Source: Chloroflexota bacterium
GTDB taxonomy: Bacteria > Chloroflexota > UBA6077 > JADZDV01
DNA: 7,257 nt
Assembly (NCBI GenBank): GCA_020850915.1
Contig: JADZDV010000249.1
Span: 1-7,257, forward strand
Direction: 5' to 3'
The notes beneath the pieces were generated by a model. It was not told the origin of the DNA and made no database searches. It saw only the letters and a program-made list of their open reading frames with translations. The translations under genes and the position numbers were made by a program. Position 1 is the stretch's first letter. Each line of letters starts with the position of its first letter. Positions 5,768 to 7,257 of the stretch are shown here, piece by piece.

Positions 5768-7249
5768 ATGGTCGACTTGAGGACGGCGAGTCGCGAGACC
5801 CTGCTGCGGATCATCGCCCGCCAGCAGCAGGAGATCCTGGCGCTCCAGCAGACCGTCGCGGCCCAGCAGGCCGAAAATCCGCGGTTGCAGGCGGTGGTGG
5901 CCGAGCAGCAGCTCACCATCGAGCGCCTGGAAGCCCGGCTCCGGGATCTCGAAGACGATCAATCCCCGGACGACCGCGGGCGACGGGGCATGCCCGGGCT
6001 CAAGCCCACCCAGGCGCCTGGCGAGCGTCCTGTCCGGCCGCGGAAGCCGCGCGCGCAGGGGGCTGGACGTCGGCGGGCAGCCCCGAACGCGGTGACCGAT
6101 GTGATCCAGCACGCCCTGGAGCAGTGTCCGGACTGCGGGACGGCGCTGGAGGGCGGCACGATCAAGCGGACGCGGCAAGTGGTGGAGGTCCTGCCCAGCC
6201 CGGTCCAGATTGTCGAGCACGTCTTTGTGGAACGGACCTGTCCCGGGTGCCATCGCCGCTGGCGGCCGCGGGCGGACGCCAGCACCCTGGGCGGGGTGGT
6301 GGCCGGGCCGCGCCAGCGGCTGGGGGTGGGGCTGGTGAGCCTGATCGCCACCTTGCGGGAGGCTGGGCGGTGGCCCGTGGCCAGGATCCAATGGTACTTG
6401 CGCCAGGTGCACCAGCTCGATCTGAGTGTGGGGGCCATCGTGGGCGCCTGCCACCAGGTGGCAGCCTCGGGCCAGACCGAGCTGGCGACCCTGCCAGCCC
6501 GGATCCGGGGCAGTCCGGTGGTGCATGCAGACGAGACGGGCTGGCGGCAGAACGGGCGCAACGGCTACGTCTGGACCTTCAGCACGCCGGACACGGTGCT
6601 GTTCACCCACGGGCGGCGCACCAAGGAGATGGTCGACCAGGTGCTGCAGCCCCCCGGGATGGCGGCGGCCGAGGCGTTCAGCGGGGTGCTGGTCAGCGAC
6701 TTCTACGCCGCCTACCATCACTATCCCGGGCGGAAGCAGCGCTGCTGGGCGCACCTGTTGCGGGAGACCCACGAGCTGCGCCAGCAGCACCCGGGCGACG
6801 AGCAGCTCGCCACCTGGGCGGTGGCGGTCCATCAGTTGTACTTGGAAGCCATCCAGCAGGTGCGGGCGTGGGAGGCGGAGGCTGGCCCGCGGCCCGCACC
6901 GCGGGAGCGGCACCAGCAGGCGCGCGCGGACGAGGAGCGCCTGCTGGCGCTGTGCCTGCCGGTTCTGCCGGAGCGGCGCGCGCCCCAGCGGAAGCTGTGC
7001 GCGCGGATCAAGCGGCATCTTTCGGAGCTGTTCGTCTTCGTGGCCGAGCCGGGCGTGCCGGCGGATAACAACGCGGCGGAGCGGAGCCTGCGCCACCTGG
7101 TGACCAGCCGCAAGATCAGCGGGGGCACCCGCTCGGACCAGGGCACCGCCACCAAGATGGCCCTCAGCAGCCTGTTCGCCACCTGGGCCCGCCAGGGCCT
7201 CGATCCCCTGCTCCAGTGCCGCCGCCTGCTCACCTCACCTCAATTCTGA
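5768..7249 (+). CDS. IS66-family DDE transposase, 493 aa
   Basis: Catalyses cut and joining of the element ends. A Gln/Glu/Leu-rich coiled coil covers about 10-63, probably for multimerisation. A basic Arg/Pro/Gly-rich region follows at about 64-108. A zinc-ribbon has CPDC (120-123) and CPGC (158-161). The DDE catalytic core has D255 in HADETGW, D311 in VSDFYAAY and E438 in DNNAAERSLR. The C-terminal SGGTRSDQGT motif (451-460) is typical of the family. Length is normal for a full transposase, with no frameshift. The ATG at 5768 has AGGAG only one base upstream; TTG 5777 would sit at a more normal spacing and lose only three residues, so the exact start is uncertain. An in-frame ATG at 5735 lacks support. 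The stop is inside the right terminal repeat. Confidence 0.95.
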   Translation: MVDLRTASRETLLRIIARQQQEILALQQTVAAQQAENPRLQAVVAEQQLTIERLEARLRDLEDDQSPDDRGRRGMPGLKPTQAPGERPVRPRKPRAQGAGRRRAAPNAVTDVIQHALEQCPDCGTALEGGTIKRTRQVVEVLPSPVQIVEHVFVERTCPGCHRRWRPRADASTLGGVVAGPRQRLGVGLVSLIATLREAGRWPVARIQWYLRQVHQLDLSVGAIVGACHQVAASGQTELATLPARIRGSPVVHADETGWRQNGRNGYVWTFSTPDTVLFTHGRRTKEMVDQVLQPPGMAAAEAFSGVLVSDFYAAYHHYPGRKQRCWAHLLRETHELRQQHPGDEQLATWAVAVHQLYLEAIQQVRAWEAEAGPRPAPRERHQQARADEERLLALCLPVLPERRAPQRKLCARIKRHLSELFVFVAEPGVPADNNAAERSLRHLVTSRKISGGTRSDQGTATKMALSSLFATWARQGLDPLLQCRRLLTSPQF

Positions 7250-7257
7250 ACTCTTAC
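7232..7257. repeat. Right terminal inverted repeat of the IS66-family element
   Basis: The reverse complement begins GTAAGAGTTCAGAATT and matches the left end at 19 of 26 positions. The outermost base is the last base of the window. Confidence 0.75.

Larger units (their letters stand above)
5681..7257 (+). mobile_element. Complete IS66-family insertion sequence, single-gene (ISBst12-like) type, 1577 bp
   Basis: The element is bounded by imperfect terminal inverted repeats starting GTAGGG on the left and GTAAGA on the right; IS66-family ends typically begin GTAA. It carries one transposase gene and no TnpA or TnpB accessory genes, as in the ISBst12-like group. The transposase stop codon lies within the right repeat. 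IS66 elements usually make an 8-bp target duplication. The left flank is ACGTCCCG (5673-5680), but the right flank is beyond the window. All catalytic residues of the transposase are intact, so the copy may be active. Confidence 0.85.

Noticed and set aside
5507..7096. Long minus-strand open frame (about 530 codons) opposite the transposase and running into the binding-protein gene
   Set aside because: It overlaps two well-supported genes and a terminal repeat, and its product is Pro/Arg/His-rich low complexity.

Overview
The window is high-GC bacterial DNA. The secreted lipoprotein, with a twin-arginine signal, a lipobox and a very long Ala/Pro linker, together with the style of the insertion sequences, resembles Chloroflexota (Thermomicrobia-like) genomes. 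This is an inference from style only; no rRNA or phylogenetic marker is present.

Layout from left to right. Positions 1-298 (minus strand) hold what looks like the 5' end of a decayed IS256-family transposase running off the left edge. Positions 382-1407 (minus) encode a complete PdxA-family dehydrogenase, closest in appearance to the PdxA2/acid-sugar-phosphate branch, with a TATAAT box so close to its ATG that the mRNA is probably leaderless. Positions 1567-3285 (plus) encode a soluble GAF-coiled coil-GAF-GGDEF diguanylate cyclase with intact catalytic and inhibitory sites. Positions 3450-3815 (plus) encode a stand-alone receiver-domain response regulator. Positions 3816-4259 carry no intact gene, but contain a short minus-strand fragment resembling the N-terminus of an IS701-type transposase and a 20-bp tandem repeat. 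Positions 4260-5543 (minus) encode a Tat-exported lipoprotein of the NitT/TauT (SsuA/NMT1-like) ABC substrate-binding family with its own promoter. Positions 5681-7257 are a complete single-gene IS66-family element whose right terminal repeat ends on the last base of the window.

How the genes relate. The cyclase and the receiver are neighbours on the same strand and may form a small c-di-GMP signalling unit, although no histidine kinase is visible. The binding protein is an orphan here: no permease or ATPase gene lies beside it, and it is bracketed by the IS66 element upstream and a transposase remnant downstream. PdxA is divergent from the cyclase and its metabolic partners are not in the window. 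Overall this is ordinary chromosomal gene content broken up by several generations of insertion sequences. I see no convincing new defence, RNA or metabolic system. The points most worth checking are the exact IS66 ends, the two transposase remnants, the probable leaderless pdxA and the structured leader of the binding-protein gene.
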